From positions 225,998 to 289,997 of the forward strand of contig CABFPE010000697.1 of the NCBI GenBank assembly GCA_900660155.1: 64,000 nt of DNA, given 5' to 3'. How positions within the stretch are numbered: the stretch's first letter is position 1; every line of letters starts with the position of its first letter. Below the pieces are notes generated by a model. It made no database searches, was not told the DNA's origin, and worked only from the letters and a program-made list of their open reading frames with translations. Source of the stretch: Hofstenia miamia. Taxonomy: Eukaryota; Xenacoelomorpha; Acoela; Hofsteniidae. Of this stretch, positions 1 to 11,717 are shown piece after piece. A program made the position numbers and the translations under genes.

Positions 1-540
1 AGTGATAAGTGTAGGCTATGTAAGAAAGAGGCGGAGACAGTAGATCATCTGATAGCAGGGTGTGAGAAGTTGGCACAGAATGAGTATAAGTTCAGGCATG
101 ACAAGGTGGGAAGAATGGTACACTGGAGTTTGAGCAGGCAGCATGGGTTAAAAGCAGGAGACAAGTGGTATGAGCACAAGCCACAGGGCGTCATAGAAAA
201 TCAGAAGGTTAAGATACTGTGGGATTTCAACATACAGACGAGCAAAGTGATAGAAGCACGGAGGCCAGACATAGTAGTGGTAGACAAAGAGAAAAGATTA
301 GGGACAGTGATAGACATAGCAGTACCAAAGGACAGAAATGTAGAAAGCAAGGAGAAAGAGAAGATAGACAAGTACAGAGAGTTAGCAGAGGAAATAGAAA
401 GTGTAGTAAATACTTAAAACTCTTGGAAGACCTAGAAAAGAACTTAGAACTTGACAAGAAGATATACTTAAGCCAATTCACATACGATCCAAAGTGTGTT
501 AATAAAGGCTTCCTGCTAATCAACCGGCTAACTTAATTTA
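1..540 (+). mobile_element. Dong/R4-like non-LTR retrotransposon, 3' end (restriction-like endonuclease)
   Basis: The frame is open from the first base of the window to the stop at 415-417. It begins with a zinc-knuckle of the form C-x2-C-x8-H-x4-C (residues CRLC...DHLIAGC), then RHDKVGRMVHWSL, then an endonuclease core with RRPDIVVVDKEKR followed by VIDIAVPKDRN. This zinc knuckle plus RPD...D core is the C-terminal arrangement of retrotransposons that carry a restriction-like endonuclease (R2, R4, Dong and NeSL groups), which nick the target DNA. The reverse transcriptase lies outside the window. After the stop, a shifted frame continues with LGRPRKELRT-like residues, so the 3' end looks slightly decayed. 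It is the same strand and same general type as the copy at 3524-5430. I am sure of the endonuclease class, less so of the clade. Confidence 0.85.
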
Positions 541-561
541 CCTGTTTACCTGGAGGACAAC

Positions 562-1587
562 ATGGCTAGCACAGATCTAGATGCTGCCAAACTATTCAAT
601 AAATTCTTTCCTTCTGTGTATCAAACTGATGATGAATTTAATATCACATACAATGATTTAAGTATTAACAACTTAGAAATATCAATGAAAGACATTGAAA
701 AAGCTATAAATAAAAGCTCCAAGGCAGGCAGCGGACTGGATAATATTTCCTCCACATTCATTTATATGTATAAAAACGAAATGTTGCCTCACTTACTTAA
801 TCTATTTAGATATATCTTAATATCTGAAAATTATCCTAAAGTATGGGAAAAAGCTAAAATTATCCCCATGTTCAAAAAAGGAAGGAATCAGATTGTATGT
901 AACTATAGGCCAATTAGTATTTTATCAAAAACCTCTATAATTTTTGAAGGAGTAATTTATGATAAATTATACTCATATGCATCTAACTATATTTCTAGCT
1001 CTCAATTTGTATTCTTGAAGAAATCGTCATCTGTTATCCAATTACTAATTTTTTCCTGTGAGCTTTATGATAACAACGAACAGAACATTCCTTGCGTATG
1101 TCTACCTTACAACTTCATTAAGGCGTTTGATAGAGTCTCCTATAGAATAGTACTAAATAAGTTGAAAAACTTTGGAATCAGTGGTAACCTACTAAAGCTG
1201 TTTTATTCCTACCTAACTAATAGAACCCAGTCTGTTTCCTTCAATGGATGTTTATCTAACGAAATAATTATCTCTAGTGGAATGCCACAAGGTAGCTGTT
1301 TGGGGCCTCTCATCTTTCTTATCATGATTAACGATCTTCTCTCAATAGGGCTTTATAGTAATGTTTATCTTTTTGCCAATGACTTAAAAATTCTTTCGAG
1401 TGATCCTAAGACAGTACAGCATGATGCAAGAATATTACATAATTGGTGTCTTAATAACAAAATGTCATTTAATAAAAACAAAATGCAGTTAATCACTTTC
1501 GGCAAAATGGAAGCATTTGAAGAGGCATATAGAATTGTATATGTCTCAAAATTCATCTGTAAAAGATCTTGGAATTCACATCTGTAG
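562..1587 (+). pseudogene. LINE reverse transcriptase domain (inactive)
   Basis: This 341-residue open frame covers the fingers and palm of a non-LTR reverse transcriptase. Visible motifs in order: KAGSGLDNI, NYRPISILSKTSIIFE, FIKAFDRVSY (catalytic block A Asp), SGMPQGSCLGPLIFLIMIND (block B), and LFANDLKILS at block C. The usual block C is F/Y-A-D-D; here the first catalytic Asp is Asn, which alone should abolish polymerase activity. The first ATG (562) follows the LINE truncation point and is probably not a natural start. The frame leaves the conserved alignment near codon 320, and the thumb continues in a different frame from about 1540. Confidence 0.85.
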
Positions 1588-2202
1588 TAATTTTACTTGG
1601 CATAACCACATCTCTAACATTAGACAAGCTTTGATAACGTTTTATAAAATGAAGAACCAAATACCATGTCACATTTTATCCAGCACGAAGAAACAGTTGT
1701 ACCTCTCTATTATCCGTTCAAAATTACTTTATGGATAATCTGTCTGGCACTGCAATCTTTCTAACACACGTAGATTGGAAAGAGTCCAAAAATTTGCACT
1801 AAATGGATTTGTAGGGAGGATCAGGATTATATAAACTTTGAAAATTCTGCCAATCACACTGCAACTGCAATTAAATGATATCCTCCTAATAATTGACATT
1901 ATCCAAGGAAAATATAGTATAAACATAGACAAATACATACAAAGGAACAATAAAAGAGATCTGAGAACAAAGACAAAGAGTTTTTTCAATATTTTAAAAA
2001 TTAAGAAGACCAAAACTAATAATGAATTTTTCAGAAGATCCATACAGCTTTTTAATTGTTTGGAAAGTAAGTATGCATGTGACTTATTGCTACTTTCGAA
2101 AAAGAATATTCTTAAGCTATTTTGGGCATTTTTTGAGACTGAATTTGACATTCAATGCTGTAAATACATTCAGTGACATCCCATTTACAGTTTAATAAAG
2201 TC

Positions 2203-2245
<43 letters not shown>
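2203..2245. repeat. (TTA)n microsatellite, LINE 3' tail
   Basis: About fourteen TTA units follow directly after AATAAAG at the end of the LINE copy on the plus strand, so this looks like the element's own 3' tail. Confidence 0.85.
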
Positions 2246-2246
2246 G

Positions 2247-2292
2247 TCTATATATATATATAGTATATATATATTTATATATATATATATAT
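2247..2292. repeat. (TA)n microsatellite
   Basis: Imperfect TA repeat between the tail of the plus-strand LINE and the broken inner edge of the minus-strand LINE fragment. Confidence 0.9.
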
Positions 2293-2294
2293 GA

Positions 2295-3480
2295 AGTTAT
2301 CTGAATTTGAGTTCAATTTCTGTTTTATTTAGGATAGGGCCTGGATTTGTTTGTATGTCACTGGAAAGGATTAATTGTAAAAAAAGCCTATTAAGTTGCT
2401 TATAAATCAAAGTACTGAATTTGGTAGTACACATGTAGTAATTGAGATGTGAGTGCTTTCTGCTTGAGTTTGGATGTAAACATGTATATAATATATAGTT
2501 ACATTTTGGAAAGCAAAATATATAACTAAATAATACATAAGAAGACATCGACGCAAAAAGGAGATTGTGACTTTTGCATAAGAAACATGAGGACTATGGA
2601 ATTATGATAAAGTGATTTGGCGAGGACTGAAGTAGTTCTTTAAGATATGAGTCCTTTAATTGAGTCCATTACCAGATAGATGTATCCCATCACGTGTTAG
2701 GAGACTACATTTGATGGTTCTTCGTGATAAAATGAATTTTTGAAGACAGGGATGACGTTGAACTTATTGTTTGAAGAGATGCGTGATATTACTTCATTGA
2801 ATTCATCAATGACGGGATTTCGTTGTAAGAGTGAATATTTGCAGACTGGAGTGATTTCTAAGAAGTAGATGAAACGCGGCGAGAATTTCAAATGATTCTG
2901 TTCAACTAGATTATTGATATTTGCTTTGAAGGTTTAGACATCAGTGGAATGTATGGCATTGATTAGACCAGTGTTGAGAATGACAGAATTTACGTGAACT
3001 TTTCGATATTGCGAGATCTTTTCGGCAAGACAACTAGAATTGTGACGAGGATATGAATGGATTGACGTGGTTTGGTTTGGTAGAAGATTATGCGAGCGGA
3101 TATTACAAAGAATGCTACCTCCAATTATTAGGGAATTGGTGTCAGGTTTGATCGATTTTACTTGACTTCATGGGAATGCAGAATTTCGTGTTTTGTTAGA
3201 TATCTTTCTTGGAGACCGAGGCGGATTATTGAAGGAGACATAGCTATGCAAAGATGGAGACTCAAACGTTTGTGATGAAGGAATAGCAGATTTCATAGGA
3301 GAAGCTTGGGTTAAAGCATTGGAGACAGAATTGAGTGAGCTTTTGAAAAGATGTAGAAGAGCTTCAGCAGCATTGTCTTTATCGAGGAGAGAGAACATTT
3401 GGTGCAGCGGTGTTTTCTTTTTATCTTTGATTATAGAAAGGGTAGGCGTAACAGCAAATACCGTTCTCGACAGGACCAAA
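2295..3480 (-). mobile_element. LINE fragment: SGNH-esterase ORF1 plus start of ORF2 with 2A
   Basis: Read on the minus strand, 3479-3168 starts ORF1 with KKTPLHQMFSLLDKD and AAEALLHLFK. The next frame holds an SGNH/GDSL-type hydrolase domain: LIIGGSIL (nucleophile block, about 3110-3132), VILNTGLI, FIYFLEITPVC, and RDGIHLSG (Asp-x-x-His block, about 2674-2691). ORF2 begins at 2548-2297 and carries a 2A-like peptide ending SSDIQTNPGP. The same order and motifs occur in the longer element at 44040-48110, so both belong to one CR1/L2-like family whose ORF1 is an esterase. This copy stops just after the 2A; endonuclease and reverse transcriptase are missing. At least one stop and one frameshift interrupt ORF1. 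Confidence 0.85.
2336..2359 (-). other. 2A-like ribosome-skipping motif, variant DIQTNPGP
   Basis: The minus strand encodes LQLILSSDIQTNPGP at the N-terminal part of a LINE ORF2. The consensus is D(V/I)ExNPGP; here the Glu is Gln. A hydrophobic stretch (RLFLQLIL) precedes it. 2A-like peptides at this site are known from CR1/L2-type LINEs of several invertebrates. Confidence 0.75.
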
Positions 3481-3481
3481 A

Positions 3482-3523
3482 GTAATAATAATAATAAATA
3501 ATAATGATAATAATAATAATAAT
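3482..3523. repeat. (TAA)n microsatellite, left flank of the Dong-like element
   Basis: Imperfect AATAATAAT repeat that ends exactly where the Dong/R4-like sequence begins. Confidence 0.85.
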
Positions 3524-5430
3524 GTGGACAGGGAGCTCAGTTGGTAAAGAAGCAGATTGGTAAGCTGAGGTTAAGAAACTGTGATCATGGTTACAAAACT
3601 GGATGACTTAGCTCCCAGGGTAGGAAGCACCCTAAAGGCTTGATTGGCAACTTCCTAGAACAAGGGCAGTCCAAAATGAAAGCTCAAAGAGCAGGTAGGT
3701 CTCTTAAGCTTTGGTTGCGAATTTCCTAGGACAATGTGTGTCCAAAATCAAACACAATTACAATCACTGATGACAAGTCATGAAAGAGCAAAGGCCCTCA
3801 TTGCCTGGCAGGCCTTAAATGGTCAGAGGGTGCTAAGAATTTCAGGACAACATGCGGACTCCACAATCGGGAGTGTGGACTCAAGAAGTGGCAGTATAGG
3901 ATCCACACCAATCAATGAACAAAGGCACAGATGGACACATTAGCAGAACAGAGTAGCATTGACGTTTTTATAGAAGAAGCAGGTCAGATGAGAGGGGTTA
4001 CAGGAAAAGAATGCTGGAAGAATGGCAGAAAGCAAAAACAGGATTATTGGTTAAAGAGCAGAGGCTTGCAGGACAAATGAGAAAGTTGAAGTTAGATAAG
4101 AGTAGGGGAAAAAAGTTATTTGAACAGCCGAAACAATGGAAAGATGATGTGATAGACATAGTGGCAGAAGTGTTGGAAGCAACAGAACCGGTGGATGCAG
4201 AAGCTGAAGCAGAATTAGGGAAATGATGAAGGAAGAAGTAGATTAGCTCCTAGGGGAGTTAGGAAAAGCAACTTAGCAGTAGAAACAGCAAATGGAAAGT
4301 GTTAAAGAGGATAGATGCTAGGAGTGTCACAGAAGTAAATAGCTTAGTGTATGCAGGTGTATGGGAGTTGCTAAAGAATGTAGGCATAGAAATGAAGAAG
4401 AAAAGACAACAAGAAGCAAAGGGAGACAGAAAGCCAGCATGGGAGAGAAGAATTGAGAACAAATGGCAAAGATTAGGCAGCAAATAGGGAAGATCAGGAC
4501 AAGTAAGTAATCACAACTGTAAAGCTGAAGGAGTCTCTAAAGAAGATGAAGAACTGGAAGGCGCCAGGCAACTTCAGGCCAATTCCATGTCTGCCAACAA
4601 CTTGGAAGTTGCTAACTTCTGTGATTTCAAGTAGGCTGCCATGTTACTTAGAACAGAAGAGGTTGATATCAGAAGAGCAAAAGGGATGTAGGACAAAGAG
4701 GACGCAAAGACAAACTTAGCAATGGCATATGACAGCATATCAAATAGGTGGAAATTTCATGGAAGTAGGTTGAGTTTCTAGAGAGGGAGATGGGAAAGTG
4801 GCAGACTGAGATAGATGGGCATAGGTTGAGGTTTAGACGAGGTATATTCCAGGGAGACAGCTTAGTGCCACTACTGTTTGTAGTTAGCTTAATCTCTATC
4901 ACAGAAAAGTTAAAGGAGACAGGCATAGGTTATAAGGAGAAGAACGGTAAAGTAGTAAGTCACCTATGGTATATGGACCAACTGAAGATGTATGCTAGTT
5001 CAAGGAAGATGTTGCAGAACAAGTAGAGACATTGGAGAAGGCAAGCAGAGATTCTGGGTTGGAATTTGGATTAGATGGACATGGTTTAAGGACGAGCAGT
5101 GGGGATAAGATTGAGGAAGTCAAGGATGGATACAAGTACTTAGGAGTGATAGAGAAGGACAGTACATATCATGAGGAAATGGAGACGAGATTGAGAAAAG
5201 AATACAAGAGGAGAGTAAGGAAGTTACTCTAGAATTCAGCTTCGAGTGGGCAGAATAGTATAAAAGCAACTAATACATGGGTGATACCAGTGTTGAGATA
5301 CTCAGCAGGAATAGTTAGGTGGAATAAGATTGAACTACGGGAGTTAGACAGGGAGACAAGGAAAATACTAGAAGCAGAGAGAGCATTCAACTTAAATTCA
5401 AAACAAATGCATAAATTACAAAATTACTCT
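3524..5430 (+). mobile_element. Dong/R4-like non-LTR retrotransposon, degraded, in a TAA repeat
   Basis: Plus-strand frames in order: an N-terminal region (3734-3943, 4011-4226), a linker with VYAGVWELLKNVGIEMKKKR and ERRIENKWQRLGSK (4299-4487), then reverse transcriptase pieces. These include KNWKAPG near 4550, IFQGDSLVPLLFVVSLI (block B, about 4845), HLWYMDQLKMYASS (block C, about 4965) and GYKYLGVIEKDSTYHEEME (thumb, about 5130), ending with VLRYSAGIVRW and RELDRETRK. Block C should read Y-x-D-D; here the second Asp is Gln. The C-terminal endonuclease, present in the copy at 1-540, is missing. At least six frame changes or stops show long decay. TAA-type repeats flank both sides, matching the known Dong habit of inserting into TAA arrays. 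Confidence 0.8.
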
Positions 5431-5510
5431 ATTATGTTAATAATAATAATAAAAATTATAATAATGATATTAGTAATAATCATAATAATATTAGTTAATT
5501 ATCTTGTACA
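5431..5510. repeat. Degenerate TAA/AT-rich microsatellite, right flank
   Basis: TAATAATAATAAAAATTATAATAATGATATTAGTAATAATC-like sequence, i.e. an aged TAA array matching the one at 3482-3523 on the other side of the element. Confidence 0.7.
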
Positions 5511-5981
5511 TCAACCTAATTACTGCTTTGGTTAACATGACTCATAAATATATTTTGAATTAACAATTCTTTTTGTTTTCTCAATACCTCGTTCTTATTT
5601 AAAAATGTCTTTAGATTTCTAATCAAAACAATAATAATCTAAATTTTGTTTGTTTACAAGTGATGCCTGCATTTTAAAATGAACTTAGCTTGCAAAATTT
5701 GACATCGTGCCTTCCAAGAATAAATTATTGAGGTAAGTTATTTTAATTCATGTCACTCCCAAAGAGTGACTTTGAAATGTTTGTCTCTGACAACCAACTT
5801 TGGCTGAGTTTCCCTAACCTTCAACTATGGAAACTATATTATTTTCTCTTATATGCAAAATGAATAAAAAAAGTTCAAATCATTAATGAAACCACTTCTT
5901 GTCAAGACATTGATGATACAAAAACTGGAATAAAAAAAAGGTTTAAGGCACAACTTTATCAGGAGTTTGTGAAATCTAAAC
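5511..5981. other. Non-coding, AT-rich
   Basis: No frame, repeat or RNA gene that I can support. Confidence 0.5.
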
Positions 5982-6437
5982 TCGGTCAGTTTTAACTACA
6001 CGATTTAATCGGCCCAATTAAATTATTTCATTCACCCAACTTTTTTTCGGGTGTTCTAAACACAAACCTTTTACTAATTTTAAATATGGAATTCAATAAA
6101 CATGTAATAATAAAATAAAAAATATATTTTTAAGCATTAAACAACATTAATTGAAAAATTCTTGAAACATTGTTTATTTTTACACATTCCTACTTTGAGT
6201 AGCTCACTGTGACAAAACGAGTCCGCTAGTATATACAAAAATAAATATGTTTTGGCGTTTTGGTGAATTACATTACAGCATATTGAAACAAACAAAAAAT
6301 TTAATTTCAAATTGAACCACTTGTCAATGATTACCGTTAAACTTACAATCTCTTTATTATTGGTAACATACGCGATAGGTATTTACATATGAAGTTGCTA
6401 TGATTTCGAACGCCACGCTTTCTGAAATCATATTTAA

Positions 6438-6893
6438 TAGACAGCATGCTAGGCGATTCATAGAATAGGCTGCCCGCGGACAAAATAAACACTAAAATAA
6501 CGTAAAAACGATGAGAAATGCAATAAAATACGTAAAAGGTTTAAAAAATAATAGATATAGACTGATAACATTGCATAGTTTGGCAAGATTGGCAATATTT
6601 AAGAACAATAGCACAGAAAACTTGGAATTCATAAAATAATTACCTATTAATGAACAAGTTACAAGACATAAAAGTATATTTATGCAAATCCATACATCTT
6701 TAGTGTAAATCAAGTTCTTCTTGCTTGAGATTTTTAAATAAATTGGAACTTTTATACTTTGCAATCACTTTGCATTTTTAAACTTTTAACGCATATTATT
6801 GCATTTTTCATCGTTTTTTCACTATGTTAGTGTTTATTTTGTCCGTGTGTTCCATGTGCACCCTATTCTATACCTTCGCCGCATGCTGTAATA
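6438..6893. repeat. Long inverted repeat with about 115-bp arms
   Basis: Arm 6438-6556 and arm 6772-6893 are reverse complements at roughly 80-85 percent by eye, sharing GCATGC, ATAGAATAGG, GGACAAAATAAACACTAA and AACGATGAnAAATGCAATAA. The spacer is about 215 bp. This looks like a foldback MITE that sits inside the larger 5982-7970 inverted-repeat unit. The frames inside the arms are not genes. Confidence 0.65.
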
Positions 6894-7249
6894 TTATAAA
6901 GTCCTTTAATGTGATGCGAAGGCAATTGAATTTCTACTCAGCTTTCACGAATGTAGCCAAGATTTTAGAATGTAAATGCGTAAATTTTTTAAATTTGATT
7001 AGTTAAGTTATGACTAACAATTTGAAAGTTTTCACAATTATATAAATCAACATAAAATTAGCTAAATATAGAAATAAAATGAGAAAAAATAAATTTACGC
7101 ATTCTAATAAATATCAGATCAAAAAATTAATAATTTAGTAATTAGATTTACGTATGGGTAGGCTCATATAATATTTTAGCTCATTAGGATGTGCGTAACT
7201 CAATTATATTACTCACACTTATTAATTTTCACACTTCTAAGATTATGTT

Positions 7250-7250
7250 G

Positions 7251-7278
<28 letters not shown>
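7250..7278. repeat. (TA)n microsatellite
   Basis: Uninterrupted TA repeat in non-coding DNA. Confidence 0.9.
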
Positions 7279-7283
<5 letters not shown>

Positions 7284-7529
7284 CAAATCATATATTTGAA
7301 TACTTCGCTGTTCATTTTGTTATGTTATTATTAAAGTTGGAAAAATATTACAAAAGTTGTAATTTGCTCTCTAGTGAAATAAAAGCCTAGAAGTAACGCA
7401 TAAAGAACTAATGAATATTTTTAATGGTAACGCACTACTAATTAGTAGTTACTATTATATTATTATAGTGCATTGTTTCTTACTACTAGGATTTGTTAAA
7501 ATATTATTACAGTAATTCGTTACATTTCC

Positions 7530-7554
7530 TATATATATATATATATATATATAT
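7530..7554. repeat. (TA)n microsatellite
   Basis: Uninterrupted TA repeat in non-coding DNA. Confidence 0.9.
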
Positions 7555-7970
7555 TTGAAAAAGTAAAAATTGATAAATATTTTACTAAAACGTGTATCCT
7601 TTATACTGAAATCAAAAAAATTAGCACAAAAGACAAACAACATAGATGCATTATTTCTATTTGGACCCTTATTAATTACAGCCATTGAAGCTCATAATAA
7701 CAATTTCTAAATGTCGGTAGTACTTGATTTGTATTTATGATGCCATATATGACATCATATTAAATAAATAAATTCCTTCAAATCAATACGAAAAAATTAT
7801 TTACTTATTTTACCAAATATCAAATACAAAACGTTCATACATTAAATCTGGTCTGTGCGAACCTAAATTATTCATTTTAATATTTAAGTGTAAATTCAAT
7901 TACAAATCTATATTTCAATGTATAAATTCAAAAAGTCGGGCCGATTAAGTCGTGTAGTTAAGACAGGTCT

Positions 7971-10673
7971 TTATGAACTTATAAGACACATTTCTACCTC
8001 GGAAAATAAATTACAAAGACCAAAAGCTATCACTAATGCCACAGCATTGGCTTCAGACCTTCAACCCCCTTGTGATGTGAACATAGCTATATAATCATTT
8101 AATCATTAACTATGAGAAACTTTGATACTGCCTAAGTAAAAGGGTGTTGGCATGAGTAAATTTAGTATAGAGACTCATAGGTTAAGATGTTAGGAAGAAA
8201 GTTTAGTTAATACTGTTGTAACTATTAGTAAACCCCAAACTCAATTTACTTCTTGGTTTTAGTTTTCTTGTTGAGTTTCAATATCCAAAGGAATAAAGTT
8301 TAAGATGTTGGCTTATAAACACTGATGCTAGAATTTCTATAAAATAATCTCCTCAAATGTTTTAATAAAGTAGTTAAGCTATAAACATATTTCGATGGGC
8401 ATTTGCCTGACATTAAATTGTGTTGTAATTAACTTTCAAAGAGCCTAACACCTTAACATATTTAATAGAATCATCTATTTAGATACATCATGCTCTTCAA
8501 ACAGAGCTGAGTCAAATGAAAAGTTTATATGTCAGTTCAACAGAATGATCCAGTAACTCCAACAACTTTAATAAAAGACATCGTCTTGTACCAAACTTGA
8601 TAATAGTTGAAGCAATTGAAGATTCATTTCTAAATTTGTTCATTTTTTAATCTATTCATTTTTGTAACCTGGTGTCAATTAAGAGCTAATCCTTACTAAA
8701 TGCTGAAAATAGAAAACTTAATAAATTAACAATGAAAAAGTTAGGAACTAAATAATGAGTAATTTCCTTGCTAACTGCCTATTCAAATTCTAAATCGGGC
8801 AAAGGTGTTATTAAAATTTAAAAATTAGACAGTTATTCGAAATTTTGTCAATCTATGCTGTTCACAATTAACTAAAGTGAAATTAATCAACATTATTTTA
8901 TATAAATTTGTTTAAATTGCTTAAATGAAAAATATTGAAACCAAAATTTCTGAGGAAATGGGATCACACTAAATTTGTATTAGATAATTTTGAAAAAGAA
9001 AAGTGGTAATATTCAATGTTAATTTCTGTGATACTCAAGACTTGCTTAGCATGTCAACATCCTTATATGATAAATGTTGAAGGGAAAGTTTTAACAATTG
9101 AAATATTGAAAAAACTCAACAAATGAAACAAATACAATATTTTAAAAGGGATATATTTTTTGGGATATGCTTAAATTTTGGTGGGCTTGTAGTAGATATT
9201 TAGGAGAGGTTGCAAAAGGATAGAAAATTGAAAATATTAACAATTCAAGTACTCCTATGTCATTTTGCAATCATTAAACATAAATTTTGGGAATATTTTA
9301 AACCTAAGGTATTTGAAGAGTTAAGCAAAGCAACATGTAGAATTCTGCTAAATATAGTTGCTACAATTTTCTGATGAATGGCTGTAAAATCCAGAATTTC
9401 TGAAAAATTGACTCTTTCATGTCAAAGATGGACAAAAGAGTAATAAAAATTACTGAAAAACATCCATTCATATGTCAGTAAAATACAAAATGCGTGAATT
9501 GCATTTTTTCTAATCAAAATACAAAAAAAGTAATAAAACATTTGGGATGGCGGACATATGCAATCAGGATTTTATATAATACTATTCAGAACAAAGATTA
9601 AGAAAATTACACTTAAAACAATGAAATTCATTTTTGCTCTCAGTATCTAATGAACATTTTCCAATAATTTGAAAAAAATCATTGTAGAAATTCATGGATT
9701 TCTTGCAAAAGAAAAAATATTTTTCAATATTATTTAATACTTTTATTTTGCTCAATAAATATATATAGTTGTCAAATAAATGATATATTATTAGTAAGGT
9801 GCTTTCTCAAAACACTAAATTTATAGTGTATTTTGAATGAATGAATTCGTATATAAAAAACTAAAAAATCGCAAATCAACATTGAGTACATCATGTGCAA
9901 AAACTAAAAAAAATTCTAAGAATATATATATATATATATATATATACCAGTTGATGAATCATCTGAGCCATCACCTGTTGGTCCATAAACTCCCTCACAC
10001 CAAAAATCTTCCATTTCAAAACTATCAGTGGACATCTAAAGTAGAGTGCATTATGTAATGGATTCTCAAATTATATATGATATATACTCTAGTGGCTATT
10101 AAGCACAATGGGTATAATTAAGATTTCTCTTAGTCGATGAAGTTGAAAACTGCTATTTGGGATTGATGATTTCAGTAGCCAATCAGAAACATGTGACCCT
10201 CACTACATTGAAGATAATATTTCTCAACAACAAGCATAGAAAATATTGTTTTATATATATATCAACATTAGTATTTGTGTTATTAGCACAATATTAAATT
10301 AAATATTACATAATTGCCTCAGGCTAATCATACAACAATTAGAAAATAAACTGTTTTAATGTATTAAATTTTATATATATAGATTTTGAAATAATAAATG
10401 CTTTTCTGTTATAAAATCAACTGATTTATCATTCACTTAAAAAATTTTGATGGAAGAGCATGTAATCTAATTGAATAGCTAAATTATTGTTTTATTTTGA
10501 TAATTTTTATGATTCCACACTGCACGATATCTAGTTAAAGTATACTGAGTTCGAGATATATAGTCAAATCAGACTAAGCTCGAGATGTTAAAAAATACAT
10601 ACTGCGCGTGATATATATATAAATATACGTATTCGAAGCACGAAAAACATAAATTTTTATTGTACTGAGTGCA

Positions 10674-10709
<36 letters not shown>

Positions 10710-10756
10710 GTATATATATGTGTATGCATATATATATATACTATATATATATATAT

Positions 10757-10793
<37 letters not shown>

Positions 10794-11360
10794 GTATAGA
10801 ATTTGGTCATGCTTAAATAGTTGCGTTTAAACAATCTGATGTAATGCAGTTTTGCTTACAAAAAAATTTTAAATCGGTTTAATTTTAAATGCCCTCTAAA
10901 AAGCGATGATGTTTTGCACTAAAAATTGACAAAATTAGGGAAATACTCTGTTACCAAATATGTAATTTATTGCATATTTTATATTTTTGTACCTCAAGAC
11001 TAAAATCGATAACTTATAATTATTGTAGTTATCATTCATTAGACTCCTAGGAGTTTTCAGGGAGTTACTACGTCTCTCATGACGAGACCATGTTATTTAG
11101 GAAAACCCCTAAAAAAAATTCTAGAATTTTTACTTTTTCGTATTGAGCTATGCGATTGTATTTTTTATATGTTGATAGTCTTGATGATATCGAACAATTA
11201 ATGATGGCAAATTCACTGCAATAATTAAGTGTTTGAACACAAAACATCTCTGCGAGAGAAGTAACTATAATACTTCTACATATTTGCAGATGCAGAGTAA
11301 AAATAAACGTTCAAATTACAACAACAAAAAAGAATAATAAATGCTATAGAAAGAATTGCT
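7971..11360. other. Non-coding AT-rich DNA with TA arrays
   Basis: No supported gene. TA arrays lie at 9921-9946 and 10672-10798; the latter is compound, with TATATG and CATATA interruptions. Confidence 0.6.
10672..10798. repeat. Compound (TA)n/(TATG)n microsatellite
   Basis: Roughly 125 bp of TA repeats broken by TATG, TGTATGCATA and CATA units. Confidence 0.9.
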
Positions 11361-11717
11361 ATAAATCCTCGTGTATAATCCACAAATGTGAACCTAAAAT
11401 GTTGAGTAAAATTTAGGATGCGGCCTATACACTCAGACTAAAAATTATATCTGTAAAACTTTTCACTATTTTCGGGGAAAAGTTATCTTAGAATGTTGAA
11501 AAAAATGTATTCAACAATAAGACACTAGAAAATACATAACTTTAGACTTTGCTTTCTCGGTGACATGTGTTAGAAAATGTGTTGGCTGATTTGTAAGTAT
11601 GTTTAAATTAAGTTTGTTAAATGAATGTGGGAAGGAAAAAAATATACACGCTGCATACACAACTCAAAGAACAACCTTTAAAATTTGGAGTGCAGCCTAT
11701 ACACGAGTGTTTACGGT
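11361..11717. mobile_element. Candidate MITE with CTCGTGTATA ends
   Basis: The left end reads TCCTCGTGTATAATCCACA and the right end, reverse-complemented, reads CACTCGTGTATAGGCTGCA. Inside, GGATGCGGCCTATACACTC repeats the end motif in the other orientation. Short, no coding capacity, no clear target duplication. Confidence 0.4.

Larger units (their letters stand above)
545..2245 (+). mobile_element. 5'-truncated LINE, CR1/Jockey group, with TTA tail
   Basis: A reverse transcriptase frame (562-1587) is followed in other frames by the thumb and C-terminal region (about 1540-2176: VKDLGIH, RRLERVQKFALNG, then a RT-x-KTK...FFRRSIQLFNCLE stretch). The element ends with an AATAAAG-like sequence and a TTA repeat, which looks like its 3' tail. 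The endonuclease and any ORF1 are missing, as expected from 5' truncation during target-primed reverse transcription. Frame changes near 1530 and stops near 1735 and 1834 show it is dead. The exact clade cannot be settled by eye. Confidence 0.85.
5982..7970. mobile_element. Candidate inverted-repeat DNA element, about 2 kb
   Basis: The left end (5982-6018) contains TTAACTACACGATTTAATCG and the right end (7933-7970), reverse-complemented, contains TTAACTACACGACTTAATCG. The match covers about 36 bp with a few mismatches. No target duplication is clear and no transposase frame is visible inside. It may be a non-autonomous DNA transposon of unknown superfamily or two solo ends brought together. 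Confidence 0.5.
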
